NCBI RefSeq assembly: GCF_003591005.1
Contig: NZ_QYYD01000009.1
Coordinates: 140,280-204,279, forward strand
DNA length: 64,000 nucleotides
Reading direction: 5' to 3'
DNA from: Rhodopseudomonas palustris
Lineage (GTDB): Bacteria > Pseudomonadota > Alphaproteobacteria > Rhizobiales > Xanthobacteraceae
Shown here: one piece after another, positions 44,280 through 56,648 of the stretch
How the letters are laid out: each line of letters opens with the position of its first letter
How positions within the stretch are numbered: position 1 is the first letter of the stretch
Notes under the pieces: model-generated
Database searches by the model: none
The model's input: the letters and a program-made list of their open reading frames with translations, nothing else
What the model was told of the DNA's origin: nothing
Translations under genes and position numbers: made by a program

Positions 44280-46172
44280 TCAAGAGCGCCGGCCGATCTT
44301 GGCGGCCTTGTCGCCGTCGTACCACCACAGCGAGGGCAGGCCCGAGCGCGCATATTTCGGCAGTTCGGCGCGGCCGAAGCGGTCCCAGCGCGCATAGCGC
44401 ATGAAGCCGTAGGTGAACTGCGGCACGACGTAGAAATTCCACAGCAGCACGCGGTCCAGCGCCCGCGTCGCCGCCACCAGCGTGGGGCGATCCTTGGCGA
44501 AGATCACCTTCTCGATCAGCGCGTCGACCGCGGAATTCTTGATGCCGATGGTGTTGCGCGAGCCTTGCTGATCGGCCGCCTGCGAGCCCCAATATTCGCG
44601 CTGCTCGTTGCCGGGCGAGAGCGACTGGCCCCACAGATCGGTGATGATGTCGAAGTCGAAGGCGCGGATGCGGTTCTGATACTGCGCATCGTCGGCGACG
44701 CGGATCGACACGGTAACGCCGAGCCGCTCCAGCGACGGTTTGTAGAACAGCGAGATGCGCTCCGACGACGGATCCTGCACCAGCACCTCGACAACGACCT
44801 GCTTGCCGGACGGATCGACCAGCTTGCGGTCCTTGATGTCGAAGCCGGCTTCTTTCACCAACCGCATCGCTTCGCGCAGATTGCCGCGCACGGCTTCCGG
44901 ATTGCCGCCGACCGGGTTGCTGTAGGCTTGCGTGAACAGCTCGGCCGGCACCTTGTCGCGCACGGTTTCGAGAATCGCCAGTTCGTCACCCTGTGGCAAG
45001 CCGCTGGACGCGAGCTCGGTGCCCTCGAAGTAGCTGTTGATCCGCTTGTACTGGCCGTAGAACAGCTGCTTGTTCATCTCCTCGAAATCGAACGCGTAGT
45101 TGAAGGCGCGTCGCACCCGGGCGTCCTTGAACATGTCGCGGCGGGTGTTGAGCACGAAGGCCTGCATCCGGCCGGAATCGTTGATCGGGAACTCCTCCTT
45201 CACCACGCGCTTGTCGGCGACCGCGGGGAAATCGTAGGCCGTCGCCCACTGCTTGGCGGAGTTCTCCATGATCCAGTCGGCCTGATCGGCCTTGAAGGCT
45301 TCGAGCGCGACGGTGTTGTCGCGGAAGAATTCGAAGCGCAGCTCGTCGAAATTGTTCTGCCCGACGCGCACCGGCAGCTGCTCGCCCCAGTAATTCTTGA
45401 CCCGCTCCAGCACGATCGAGCGGCCGGCGACGAACTCCTTGATGCGATACGGCGCCGAGCCGAGCGGCGGCTCCAGCATCGTCGCCGAGACATCGCGCTT
45501 GCGGCCCTGCGCGTCGGTGCCTTCCCACCAATGCTTCGGCAGCACCATCAGCTCGCCGACGATGGTCGGCAGTTCGCGATTGCCGGGACCGTCGAAGGTG
45601 AAACGGATATCGCGCTCGCCGGTCTTTTCGGCCTTGACGACGTGTCGATAATACGAGGCGTAGCGCGGGCTGAACTTCTTCAGCGTATCGAACGAATACA
45701 CCACGTCATCGGCGGTCACAGGTCTGCCATCGTGCCAATGCGCATTGGGGCGCAGCCGATACACCACCCAGGAGAAATCGTCCGGATGCGCGGCCGATTC
45801 GGCCAGCAGGCCATATTCCGTGCCGACCTCGTCCTGCGACTGGGTCATCAGTGTTTCGTAGATGTAGCCCACCGCCGGCGCGATGTTGCCCTTCACGCCC
45901 GCGACCGTGAGGTTGAAGTTGTCGAAAGTGCCGATCGAGATCTGCCGCGCTACGCCCCCCTTCGGCGCGTCCGGGTTGACGTAGTCGAACCGCTTGAAAT
46001 CGGCCGGGTACTTGACCTCGCCGAACAGCGACAGCCCGTGCCGCCAGGTCAGCTGGTCAGCCCCCTCAGCCGCCGCAGGCGCGCTCGTCAGCAGGCCGGA
46101 GCCGAGGCCGAGCACAGGGGTGGCGGCTGCCGCAGCGCCGGCCTGCAGAAGATGTCGTCGGGTCAAAGTCAC
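44280..46172 (-). CDS. YejA-type extracellular peptide-binding protein, copy 2
   Basis: The 630-residue paralogue of copy 1 starts at GTG 46172 (VTLTRRHLLQAGAAAAATPV), with AGGAATT upstream and a twin-arginine signal; a longer frame to 46226 lacks a ribosome site. It has LFGEVKYPADFKRFDYVNPD, APKGGV, YRLRPNAHWHDGRPVTADDV and the family end NFYVVPQFTYGFMRYARWD. It is the first gene of the yej operon. Having two binding proteins per permease pair may broaden substrate range (inference). Confidence 0.92.
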   Translation of the reverse strand: MTLTRRHLLQAGAAAAATPVLGLGSGLLTSAPAAAEGADQLTWRHGLSLFGEVKYPADFKRFDYVNPDAPKGGVARQISIGTFDNFNLTVAGVKGNIAPAVGYIYETLMTQSQDEVGTEYGLLAESAAHPDDFSWVVYRLRPNAHWHDGRPVTADDVVYSFDTLKKFSPRYASYYRHVVKAEKTGERDIRFTFDGPGNRELPTIVGELMVLPKHWWEGTDAQGRKRDVSATMLEPPLGSAPYRIKEFVAGRSIVLERVKNYWGEQLPVRVGQNNFDELRFEFFRDNTVALEAFKADQADWIMENSAKQWATAYDFPAVADKRVVKEEFPINDSGRMQAFVLNTRRDMFKDARVRRAFNYAFDFEEMNKQLFYGQYKRINSYFEGTELASSGLPQGDELAILETVRDKVPAELFTQAYSNPVGGNPEAVRGNLREAMRLVKEAGFDIKDRKLVDPSGKQVVVEVLVQDPSSERISLFYKPSLERLGVTVSIRVADDAQYQNRIRAFDFDIITDLWGQSLSPGNEQREYWGSQAADQQGSRNTIGIKNSAVDALIEKVIFAKDRPTLVAATRALDRVLLWNFYVVPQFTYGFMRYARWDRFGRAELPKYARSGLPSLWWYDGDKAAKIGRRS

Positions 46173-46390
46173 GGTTGGGAATTCCTGTCTGGCTCGAACT
46201 GGCACGATCGAATCTGATTTCAGCACATCGTCGCAGGACGTGGGTCTTAAGCTTTAGACATCAAGGACCCTACTCAAGCCGCAATATAAGGCGGGGATTC
46301 GGCCGATTATGCCGGATTTTCCAAAGGATAGCACCCCGCGCCCCAAGCCGTTGCGGCGAAACGTCCCGATCAGCCAGGCGTGACGCACGC
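46173..46390. other. Upstream region of the yej operon
   Basis: This 218-base stretch presumably holds the yej promoter. An AT-richer segment, GGTCTTAAGCTTTAGACATC, lies at about 46243-46262 and contains the palindrome CTTAAG next to AGCTT. No consensus sigma-54 or sigma-70 promoter was convincing. No gene is visible. Confidence 0.35.
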
Positions 46391-46415
46391 AAAAACGGCC
46401 GGGGAAGCCCCGGCC
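46391..46415 (-). terminator. Intrinsic terminator for the minus strand (cycM side)
   Basis: On the minus strand, GGCCGGGG-CTT-CCCCGGCC is followed by GTTTTT: an eight-base-pair perfect stem, three-base loop and U-run. It lies about 255 bases downstream of the cytochrome c gene and upstream of the yej operon, insulating the two. Confidence 0.85.
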
Positions 46416-46491
46416 ATTCGATCGATCGCGTCGGATCCCGAAAACCTAGCCGGAAATGCGGCCTTCGGTTTGGTCACTTCCGTCTCCACGC

Positions 46492-46580
46492 GTCATGCCC
46501 GGCCTTGTGCCGGGCATCCACGCCTTGCTGCCGGAAATGCCGTAAAGGCGTGGATGGCCGGGACGAGCCCGGCCATGACG
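46492..46580. repeat. Palindromic repeat, family C
   Basis: CGTCATGCCCGGCCTTGTGC, GGGCATCCACGCCTTG, then AAGGCGTGGATGGCCGGGAC and CCCGGCCATGACG. It lies downstream of the cytochrome c gene and shares both halves with the copies at 13.9 and 33.7 kb. Confidence 0.85.
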
Positions 46581-46670
46581 GAGTTTGTTAGTCAATCAGG
46601 CGATCGAAATTTGGCTGTGAACTCGGCCGGAGTTTCCGTCAGCCCCTGAGGTCCGCCTGTGCCGACGCCG

Positions 46671-47222
46671 CTATTTGGCGGCGGTCGGGATGGCCTCGGG
46701 CTTGTCCGAATTCTTATTGAGGTAGGCGATCAGATCGGCACGTTCCTTGTCGTTGGAAATGCCGGCAAAGCTCATCGCGGTGCCGGGGATATAGCCCTTC
46801 GGGCTGGCAAGGAACTTGTTGAGCTCCTCGAACGTCCACTCGCCACCCTTGGCCTTCATCGCGGCCGAGAAATTGAAGCCACGGCCCTCGCCACGCTTCT
46901 CCCCGACGATGCCATAGAGGTTGGGGCCGACGCGGTTGGGGCCGTCTTTTTCGAAGGTATGGCAGGCGCCGCACTTCTTGGCGGAGGCCATGCCCTTTTC
47001 GACCGACGCCGTCTGCAGCAAATTCTCGATCGGCTCGGCGGGCGCGGCAGGCGCAGCGTCCTTGCCTGGCGCCGGCTCAGCTTCCTTGACGGCGATCGCG
47101 TAACCCTGTTTCTCGACCTTGTCCGGGGTGAAGATCGCCTTGGCGGCGAAGTTGGTCAGCAGCAACACCAGACAGGTGGCAAGAACGGCGCCGAGAATCT
47201 TGTTGAGTTCGAAAGAATCCAT
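46671..47222 (-). CDS. cycM: Membrane-anchored cytochrome c (CycM type)
   Basis: The 183-residue protein has an uncleaved N-terminal anchor (ILGAVLATCLVLLLTNFAAK), a Pro/Ala linker (residues 48-65) and a class I cytochrome c domain with heme motif CGACH (Cys84, Cys87, His88) and the axial Met in GTAMSFAG. In Bradyrhizobium CycM carries electrons from the bc1 complex to the aa3 oxidase, and the same role is expected here. ATG at 47222. It is divergent from kdsB, about 225 bases apart. Confidence 0.92.
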   Translation of the reverse strand: MDSFELNKILGAVLATCLVLLLTNFAAKAIFTPDKVEKQGYAIAVKEAEPAPGKDAAPAAPAEPIENLLQTASVEKGMASAKKCGACHTFEKDGPNRVGPNLYGIVGEKRGEGRGFNFSAAMKAKGGEWTFEELNKFLASPKGYIPGTAMSFAGISNDKERADLIAYLNKNSDKPEAIPTAAK

Positions 47223-47447
47223 TTTCGCTCGCGCTCCCGTCAGACCGAGTCTGGTTGAGACTACGTCTGGATTGTTTTTCGTTGGCAATCGCAACTGTTC
47301 TTTGCTTGATGAGATATCGGTTTGCCCCTGCTCTTGCAACCCGTATAAGACCTGTCATTCGCGGCCTTCCACCAGCCTGATACCGTCCCGGTAGCCGCCT
47401 TGGCCGGCCGGTTTTGCCATGAGGCGGGACTCGCGCCCGCACCCCCA

Positions 47448-48185
47448 ATGACCTCTCCGCGCACGCTCGTTCTGATCCCTGCCCGCATGGCCGCGACCCG
47501 CCTGCCCGGCAAGCCGCTGCTCGACATCGCCGGCAAGCCGATGATCGTTCAGGTGCTGAAGCGCGCCCTGGCAGCAGGGATCGGGCGGGTCGCGGTGGCG
47601 ACCGATACGCCAGCGATCGCCGACGCGGTCCGGGCGCATGGCGGCGAGGTGGTGATGACGCGGGCGGATCATCCCTCCGGATCGGACCGCATCCACGAGG
47701 CGCTGCAGACGCTCGACCCGGACCGCAGCATCGAGACGGTGATCAATTTGCAGGGCGACTTTCCGACCATCGGGCCCGAACAGATCGGCGCGGTGCTGAC
47801 TCCGCTCGCCGACGCCGCGGTCGACATCGCGACGCTGGCGGCAGAGATCCATACCGAGGAAGAAGCCACCAATCCGAACGTGGTGAAGGTGATCGGCTCG
47901 CCGATCGCGCCGAACCTGCTGCGCGCGCTATATTTCACCCGCGCCACCGCGCCGTATGGCGATGGCCCCCGCTATCATCACATCGGCCTCTACGCCTATC
48001 GCCGCGCCGCGCTCGAGCGCTTCGTGGCGTTGCCGCCCTCGCCGCTCGAACAGCGCGAGAAGCTCGAGCAATTGCGCGCGCTCGAGGCTGGCATGCGCAT
48101 CGACGTCGGCATCGTCGACGCGGTGCCGCGCGGCGTCGACACCCCGGCCGATCTCGAAACGGCTCGGCGCGTGCTCGGCGGCTGA
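47448..48185 (+). CDS. kdsB: 3-deoxy-manno-octulosonate cytidylyltransferase KdsB
   Basis: The 245-residue enzyme activates Kdo with CTP to CMP-Kdo for lipopolysaccharide inner-core synthesis. Signatures: [20 protein letters not shown] at the N-terminus, the [20 protein letters not shown] segment, VINLQGDFP and [20 protein letters not shown], and the C-terminal [18 protein letters not shown]. Length matches the family. The ATG at 47448 gives the usual start; the reading frame upstream lacks support. pheA follows 60 bases later in the same direction. Confidence 0.96.
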   Translation: MTSPRTLVLIPARMAATRLPGKPLLDIAGKPMIVQVLKRALAAGIGRVAVATDTPAIADAVRAHGGEVVMTRADHPSGSDRIHEALQTLDPDRSIETVINLQGDFPTIGPEQIGAVLTPLADAAVDIATLAAEIHTEEEATNPNVVKVIGSPIAPNLLRALYFTRATAPYGDGPRYHHIGLYAYRRAALERFVALPPSPLEQREKLEQLRALEAGMRIDVGIVDAVPRGVDTPADLETARRVLGG

Positions 48186-48245
48186 GCTCGCCTCTGGCGA
48201 AAACCGCTGCGGCTGCTAGAACGCCGGCCAGAAACCAGGACTGCC

Positions 48246-49100
48246 ATGACCAAGACCTTGAAAATCGCCTTCCAGGGCGAGCCCGGCGCCAATTCGCACA
48301 TTGCGATCAGCGACGCCTATCCGACCGCCGAAGCGCTGCCCTGCGCCACTTTCGAGGACGCACTCGCGGCCATCAGCTCGGGCGAAGCCGATCTCGGCAT
48401 GATTCCGATCGAGAACTCGGTCGCCGGCCGCGTCGCCGACATCCACCATCTGCTGCCGCAGTCGGGCCTGTTCATCGTCGGCGAATGGTTTCTGCCGATC
48501 CGGCATCAGCTGGTCGCGGTGCCGGGCGCCAAGCTCGAAGATATCAAGACCGTCGAGAGCCACGTTCACGCGCTCGGCCAGTGCCGCCGCATCATTCGCA
48601 AGTTCGGCTTCAAGCCGATCGTCGCCGGTGACACCGCCGGTTCGGCGCGCGACATCTCGCAGCGCGGCGACAAGAGCTGCGCGGCGATTTCGTCACGGCT
48701 GGCGGCGCAGATCTACGGTCTCGACATTCTGGCCGAAGACATCGAGGACGAAGCGCACAATACCACGCGCTTCGTGGTGCTGGCGCGGGAGCCGCGCTGG
48801 GCCGCGCAGGGCTCGGGGCCGCTGGTGACGACGTTTGTCTTCCGGGTGCGCAACCTGCCGGCGGCGCTGTACAAGGCGCTCGGCGGCTTCGCCACCAACA
48901 GCGTCAACATGACCAAGCTGGAAAGCTACATGGTCGACGGCAATTTCTTCGCCACACAGTTCTACGCCGACGTCGACGGCCACCCCGAAGACCGCAACCT
49001 CGCCTTCGCGCTGGAAGAGCTGAAGTTCTTTTCCCGCGAATTCAGAATCGTCGGAGTCTACCCCGGCCATCCGTTCCGGGCGACGTTTACGGAGCGGTGA
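48246..49100 (+). CDS. pheA: Prephenate dehydratase
   Basis: The 284-residue monofunctional enzyme converts prephenate to phenylpyruvate in phenylalanine synthesis. The catalytic domain reads IAFQGEPGANSHIAISDAYP, MIPIENSVAGRVADIHHLLP and the catalytic threonine region EDEAHNTTRFVVLAREP. The C-terminal ACT domain (about 195-280) contains ALYKALGGFATNSVNMTKLE followed by SYMVDGNFFATQFYADVDGH, the phenylalanine-sensing ESR-like segment. No chorismate mutase domain is fused. It follows kdsB by 60 bases, a gene pair often seen in Rhizobiales. Confidence 0.96.
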   Translation: MTKTLKIAFQGEPGANSHIAISDAYPTAEALPCATFEDALAAISSGEADLGMIPIENSVAGRVADIHHLLPQSGLFIVGEWFLPIRHQLVAVPGAKLEDIKTVESHVHALGQCRRIIRKFGFKPIVAGDTAGSARDISQRGDKSCAAISSRLAAQIYGLDILAEDIEDEAHNTTRFVVLAREPRWAAQGSGPLVTTFVFRVRNLPAALYKALGGFATNSVNMTKLESYMVDGNFFATQFYADVDGHPEDRNLAFALEELKFFSREFRIVGVYPGHPFRATFTER

Positions 49101-49127
49101 GGTTCTTCATCGCGACAAGACTACCCC

Positions 49128-49207
49128 CGTCATTGCGAGCGAAGCGAAGCAATCCAGCCAAGTACACTGAACTGGATTGCGTCGTCGCTTCGCTCCTCGC
49201 AATGACG
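49128..49207. repeat. Palindromic repeat, family A
   Basis: CGTCATTGCGAGCGAAGCGA, AGCAATCCAG/CTGGATTGC arms, CGCTCCTCGCAATGACG. It lies in the convergent gap between pheA and the LLM oxidoreductase. Confidence 0.85.
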
Positions 49208-49228
49208 AAACGCTTGCGCCCGAATCAA

Positions 49229-50245
49229 CTACGCCGCCGCCTGCTGCTGCTTGAAGGCTTCCGCCAACAGCGTGTAGCTGCGCTTGCGGGCTTCGTGGTC
49301 GTAGATCGCGGTGATCACCATCAATTCGTCGGCCCGGCTCGCCTCGATCAGCGGCTGCAGCATCTGCACCACCCTGGTCGGTCCGCCGACGAACAGCCGC
49401 GACCGGTTGCGGGCGATCGAGGCGCGGTCGGCGTCGGTCAGCGGGATCGCCTGCGCCTCCTCGACGCTCGGCAGCGGCACGTAGCGACCGCGATCGCGTA
49501 GCAGCCGGCTGACATCCATCGACTGCGCCAACCGCTCCGCTTCGGCATCGGTCTCGCCGACCACCGCCGCAACCGCCAGTATGCCGTGCGGCGCGCTGCG
49601 CCAGCGCGTCGGCTGGAACCGCGCACGATAATGCGTCAGCGCTTCGATGGCGTCGTAGGACGCGAAGTGATGCGCGAAGGCGAAGCCCATGCCGACCTGT
49701 GCGGCAAGCTCCGAGCTGTAATCACTGGAGCCGAGCAGCCAGATCGGCGGCAGCGGCACGTCATTGGGCATCGCCGTGACGTTGTTATAGGGATGGCCGG
49801 CCGGGAAGCCGCCCGTCTCCCACAGCATCAGTTCCTGCAGCCTTTCCAGGAAGTCGTCACCCTCGCGGACATCGAGCCGACGACGGAGCGCGTGCATCGT
49901 CGCCTGGTCAGTGCCGGGCGCCCGACCGATGCCGAGATCGATTCGGCCGGGAAACAGCGCCTCCAGCATCTTGAAGCGCTCTGCAACCGTCAGCGGCGCG
50001 TGATTGGGCAGCATCACGCCGCCGGAGCCGACGCGAATGCGCTCGGTCGCCGCGGCGATCTGGCCGATCATGATCTCGGGTGCCGGGCTGGCGACGGACG
50101 GCAGATTGTGATGCTCGGCCAGCCAATAGCGCACGTAGCCGATCCGGTCCGCGTGGCGGGCCAGATCGATAGAGTTGCGCAGCGCCGCCGCAGGCGGCGT
50201 GGCGGACGTGACGACCGAGAGGTCGAGAATGGAGAGCGGCAACAT
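49229..50245 (-). CDS. LLM class flavin-dependent oxidoreductase
   Basis: The 338-residue luciferase-like monooxygenase has the characteristic YVRYWLAEHHNLPSVASPAP, IRVGSGGVMLPNHAPLTVAE and GRIDLGIGRAPGTD segments, followed by a PVWLLGSSDYS-like PPIWLLGSSDYSSELAAQVG. This MsnO8-type subfamily uses FMN or F420 to oxidise small molecules; its substrate is undefined. Start ATG at 50245. It is divergent from the met genes across a 428-base gap. Confidence 0.9.
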   Translation of the reverse strand: MLPLSILDLSVVTSATPPAAALRNSIDLARHADRIGYVRYWLAEHHNLPSVASPAPEIMIGQIAAATERIRVGSGGVMLPNHAPLTVAERFKMLEALFPGRIDLGIGRAPGTDQATMHALRRRLDVREGDDFLERLQELMLWETGGFPAGHPYNNVTAMPNDVPLPPIWLLGSSDYSSELAAQVGMGFAFAHHFASYDAIEALTHYRARFQPTRWRSAPHGILAVAAVVGETDAEAERLAQSMDVSRLLRDRGRYVPLPSVEEAQAIPLTDADRASIARNRSRLFVGGPTRVVQMLQPLIEASRADELMVITAIYDHEARKRSYTLLAEAFKQQQAAA

Positions 50246-50673
50246 CTCCTTAAGCTAGGGCACGCGTGATCGTTGCGCAAAGGTAGCGGGCTAAGAAATT
50301 CGCCGTAGGCAAGAAGCCAATCCAGAGTGTGGGCAGAAGCAGAGGGCTGCCGGGTGCGTCCATCCTGCGGGTACTGCCGTTTCGGCGGATTGGAGACCGC
50401 ATAACTGGCCTACGGCACTCGCAGAGCATGCATCTACGCTCAAATTCTGCCCACACCCTTTCAGAGAACTCCTCCAAATTGCATTCTAAAATGCCTCGTT
50501 GGGCAAATTCCCACAACAAAGGCGCCAGAAGTGGGCTAGCCGACAGGCCGGGTTCGTCCTAAGTTTCTGCAGCTATCGCACTGCCGCATGATTGGGGAAC
50601 GCGATGGGCTGGGTTGCTGCACTCTCGCACCAATCAACCGCTGACCACCGACCGCCATCCTGGATGACGTGCC
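50246..50673. other. AT-richer gap upstream of metF with a 12-bp inverted repeat
   Basis: No gene is supported. A perfect inverted repeat GTGTGGGCAGAA (50327-50338) / TTCTGCCCACAC (50445-50456) encloses 106 bases. The stretch 50410-50510 is richer in A+T than the surroundings and holds a hairpin GCATT-CTAA-AATGC. A further dyad, GATTGG...CCAATC (50590-50635) with an inner GCGA/TCGC pair, lies just upstream of metF and may structure its leader. No known SAM or SAH riboswitch was matched. Confidence 0.5.
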
Positions 50674-51561
50674 ATGACCGACCTGCTGCCGCACCCGCCC
50701 GCAATCTCCTTCGAGTTCTTCCCACCGAGGAGCGAGGAGATGGAGCGCAATCTTTGGCAAGCGATCAGCCGGCTGGCCCCGCTTGCACCGCGCTTCGTCT
50801 CGGTCACTTACGGCGCCGGCGGCTCGACGCGCGAGCGCACGCATTCGACCATCGCCCGCATCCTGCAGGAAACCAGCCTGACGCCGGCGGCGCACCTCAC
50901 CTGCGTCGACGCGCCCTGCGCCGATGTCGACGACGTGGTCGAGCGCTATCATGAGGTCGGTGTCCGCCACATCGTGGCGCTGCGCGGCGATCCCTCGAGC
51001 GGCCTCGGCGGCGCCTATTGCCCGCACCCGCAGGGCTACCGCAGCTCGGCCGATCTGGTTGCGTCGATCAAGCGTCGGCATCCGGACATCGACGTCACCG
51101 TCTCGGCCTATCCGGAGAAGCACCCGGAAAGCGCCAGCTTCGACGCCGATCTCGATATGCTGGAGGCCAAGGTCGATGCCGGCGCCAGCCGCGCCATCAC
51201 CCAGTTCTTCTTCGACAACGATCTGTACTTCCGCTATCTCGACCGCGTCCGCGCCCGTGGCATCAATATCCCGATCGTCCCCGGGATCCTGCCGGTGCAG
51301 AACTTCAAGCAGGCGTCGAACTTCGCGACCCGCGCCGGCGCCAGCGTGCCGGACTGGCTGGCCAAGCAATTCGAGGGCCTCGACGACGACCCCGACACCC
51401 GCAAGCTGGTGGCCGCGACGGTGGCGGCCGGCCAGGTGCACAAGCTCGCCAAGCACGGCGTCGACACTTTCCATTTCTACACGATGAACCGCGCGGACCT
51501 GGTGTTCGCCATCAGCCACCTGCTCGGGCTCCGGCCGCAGACCGCAAGGCAAGCGGCATGA
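50674..51561 (+). CDS. metF: Methylenetetrahydrofolate reductase MetF
   Basis: The 295-residue FAD enzyme reduces 5,10-methylene-THF to 5-methyl-THF, the methyl donor for MetH. Features: ISFEFFPPRSEEMERNLWQA, FVSVTYGAGGSTRERTHSTI, HIVALRGDPSSGLGG and QFFFDNDLYFRYLDRVRARG, all in the expected order. Length is standard. Its stop overlaps an ATG (51558) of a frame leading into the DUF559 gene, so metF, the nuclease gene and metH are tightly packed. Confidence 0.96.
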   Translation: MTDLLPHPPAISFEFFPPRSEEMERNLWQAISRLAPLAPRFVSVTYGAGGSTRERTHSTIARILQETSLTPAAHLTCVDAPCADVDDVVERYHEVGVRHIVALRGDPSSGLGGAYCPHPQGYRSSADLVASIKRRHPDIDVTVSAYPEKHPESASFDADLDMLEAKVDAGASRAITQFFFDNDLYFRYLDRVRARGINIPIVPGILPVQNFKQASNFATRAGASVPDWLAKQFEGLDDDPDTRKLVAATVAAGQVHKLAKHGVDTFHFYTMNRADLVFAISHLLGLRPQTARQAA

Positions 51562-51593
51562 GTTTGCGACTGACATCTCCGCGCGCACAGCGC

Positions 51594-51635
51594 GCCCCCT
51601 CTCCCCTCTGGGGAGAGGGCTGGGGTGAGGGGGCA
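51594..51635. repeat. Family F palindrome at the 5' side of the DUF559 gene
   Basis: CCCTCTCCCC-TCT-GGGGAGAGGG (51597-51619): a perfect ten-base-pair stem with a three-base loop, followed by CTGGGGTGAGGGGG. The same stem sequence recurs, in inverted overall orientation, at the 3' end of the gene (51999-52043). Confidence 0.92.
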
Positions 51636-51644
51636 GCGGCGCCG

Positions 51645-52046
51645 ATGATCACGCGCACCGAACGTACACCAATGGCCAGGCGCTTGCGTCGCCAGCCGAC
51701 CGAAGCGGAAGCGCTGCTGTGGCATCGTTTGCGCAATCGCCAGCTCGATGGCTGGAAATTCAAACGACAATTTCCGATCGACCGTTTCGTCGTCGACTTC
51801 TGCTGTGCCGACGCACGGCTCGTGGTCGAACTCGACGGTGGGCAGCATGGGCAGCAGACCGAGCGCGATGCTGCGCGGACGGAGGTGCTGTCTGCCATGG
51901 GCTATCTGGTGGTTCGCTTCTGGAATCATGACGTGTTGTCGAATGTCGACGGCGTGCTCGAGTCGATTGCCCGAACGATCAAGCCGCATGCGTTCGATCC
52001 CCCTCACCCCAACCCTCTCCCCGATGGGGAGAGGGAGTCGCGCTGA
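51645..52046 (+). CDS. DUF559 / Vsr-like endonuclease-fold protein
   Basis: A 133-residue protein (from ATG 51645; 51558 and 51672 are alternatives) with the DUF559 pattern [56 protein letters not shown] and [20 protein letters not shown]. The fold is a PD-(D/E)xK/very-short-patch-repair-like nuclease; the candidate catalytic residues are the Asp of VDF and the Glu/Asp of VELDG. The last 16 residues ([14 protein letters not shown]) are translated from a family F palindrome. It interrupts metF-metH and is bracketed by inverted repeats. Its function is not established in general; DNA cleavage is inferred from the fold. Confidence 0.85.
   Translation: MITRTERTPMARRLRRQPTEAEALLWHRLRNRQLDGWKFKRQFPIDRFVVDFCCADARLVVELDGGQHGQQTERDAARTEVLSAMGYLVVRFWNHDVLSNVDGVLESIARTIKPHAFDPPHPNPLPDGERESR
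51999..52043. repeat. Family F palindrome forming the 3' end of the DUF559 gene
   Basis: CCCCCTCACCCCAA then CCCTCTCCCC-GAT-GGGGAGAGGG (52013-52035). It has the same ten-base-pair stem as the 5' copy but with the GGGGTGAGGGGG flank on the other side, so the two copies are inverted. The coding frame of the DUF559 gene runs through this copy and stops three bases after it. Confidence 0.92.
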
Positions 52047-52057
52047 GTATTTCGCAC

Positions 52058-55939
<3,882 letters not shown>

Positions 55940-56067
55940 CGAGCGCCGCATAGACGCTTCCAGGCGGTTCCCCGGATGCGCTCGCTCCGGCTGGATGGCA
56001 ACGCCTGCACATCATGCGAGCGACGGAACGATGCCTCGCGGGACACGTTGCCGGACGAGGAAACAAC

Positions 56068-56355
56068 ATGGAGCTTCGTCTCATGATCAAGTCACTCTCC
56101 GCCGGCCTGTGTCTCCTCGCACTGACCGGATCGCTCGCGTTCGCGCAGCCGAGCCAGAGCCAGGGCGGCGGCAACGCCGGAACCGGCGGCACGTCCGACT
56201 CCACCATGCAGAAGGGAACCACGAGCGGTACCGGGACGACCGGCGCCGGCTCCGCAACTTCCGGCAGCATGGCCAAGCCGGGTGACGCCATGCACAATAA
56301 TGGCATGAAGAAGAACAGCGGCACCAGCGCAGCCGGCGGCAGCAACTCAAAGTAA
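56068..56355 (+). CDS. Small secreted low-complexity protein
   Basis: A 95-residue protein starts MELRLMIKSLSAGLCLLALT with a signal peptide likely cut after LAFA. The mature part is made almost entirely of Gly, Ser, Thr, Asn, Lys and Met (GTGGTSDSTMQKGTTSGTGT and MHNNGMKKNSGTS). GAGGAAA precedes the ATG. Such proteins resemble intrinsically disordered periplasmic proteins of Bradyrhizobium; the function is unknown. A hairpin terminator-like structure follows. Confidence 0.7.
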   Translation: MELRLMIKSLSAGLCLLALTGSLAFAQPSQSQGGGNAGTGGTSDSTMQKGTTSGTGTTGAGSATSGSMAKPGDAMHNNGMKKNSGTSAAGGSNSK

Positions 56356-56380
56356 CACGCGCCAGTCTGGCCAACCTCTG

Positions 56381-56411
56381 ACGCCGCGCTCAAATTCGGG
56401 CGCGGCGTTTG
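56381..56411 (+). terminator. Probable terminator after the small secreted protein gene
   Basis: ACGCCGCGC-TCAAATTCGG-GCGCGGCGT followed by TTGTGTG: a nine-base-pair GC stem with a ten-base loop and a weak T-run. It is consistent with a terminator but the U-run is short. Confidence 0.6.
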
Positions 56412-56648
56412 TGTGTCTGCATTCCGTCGCACCGTTTACGCGCTGCTGACCGGGGCCGTCATGACGTGAGGATTTGCACGGAGCGATCGCGACACCAACT
56501 GCCTTCCGTGCAGCGCAGATTCACCGCCTGGGGCGCCCTCACTCCGTCCCTCTCCTGTCAGCGGCAAAGGGAGGGCGCTGCAATGCGGGGCTGATCTGCC
56601 GAACTAATCGTCCTGGAATGTCAGCGGATGCTGAATGGTGGCTTTCGC

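Noticed and set aside
42493..44397. A 634-codon frame antisense to the first YejA-type gene.
   Set aside because: Shadow of a clear solute-binding protein gene; composition is typical of a GC-driven spurious frame.
50580..50673. SAM or SAH riboswitch upstream of metF.
   Set aside because: The leader contains a dyad, but none of the conserved core sequences of known SAM or SAH riboswitches could be aligned by eye.
51558..51644. N-terminal extension of the DUF559 protein from ATG 51558.
   Set aside because: It would be translated from the 5' palindromic repeat (SPLWGEGWGEG), a common artefact; the conserved domain begins after 51672. It cannot be excluded fully because this ATG overlaps the metF stop.
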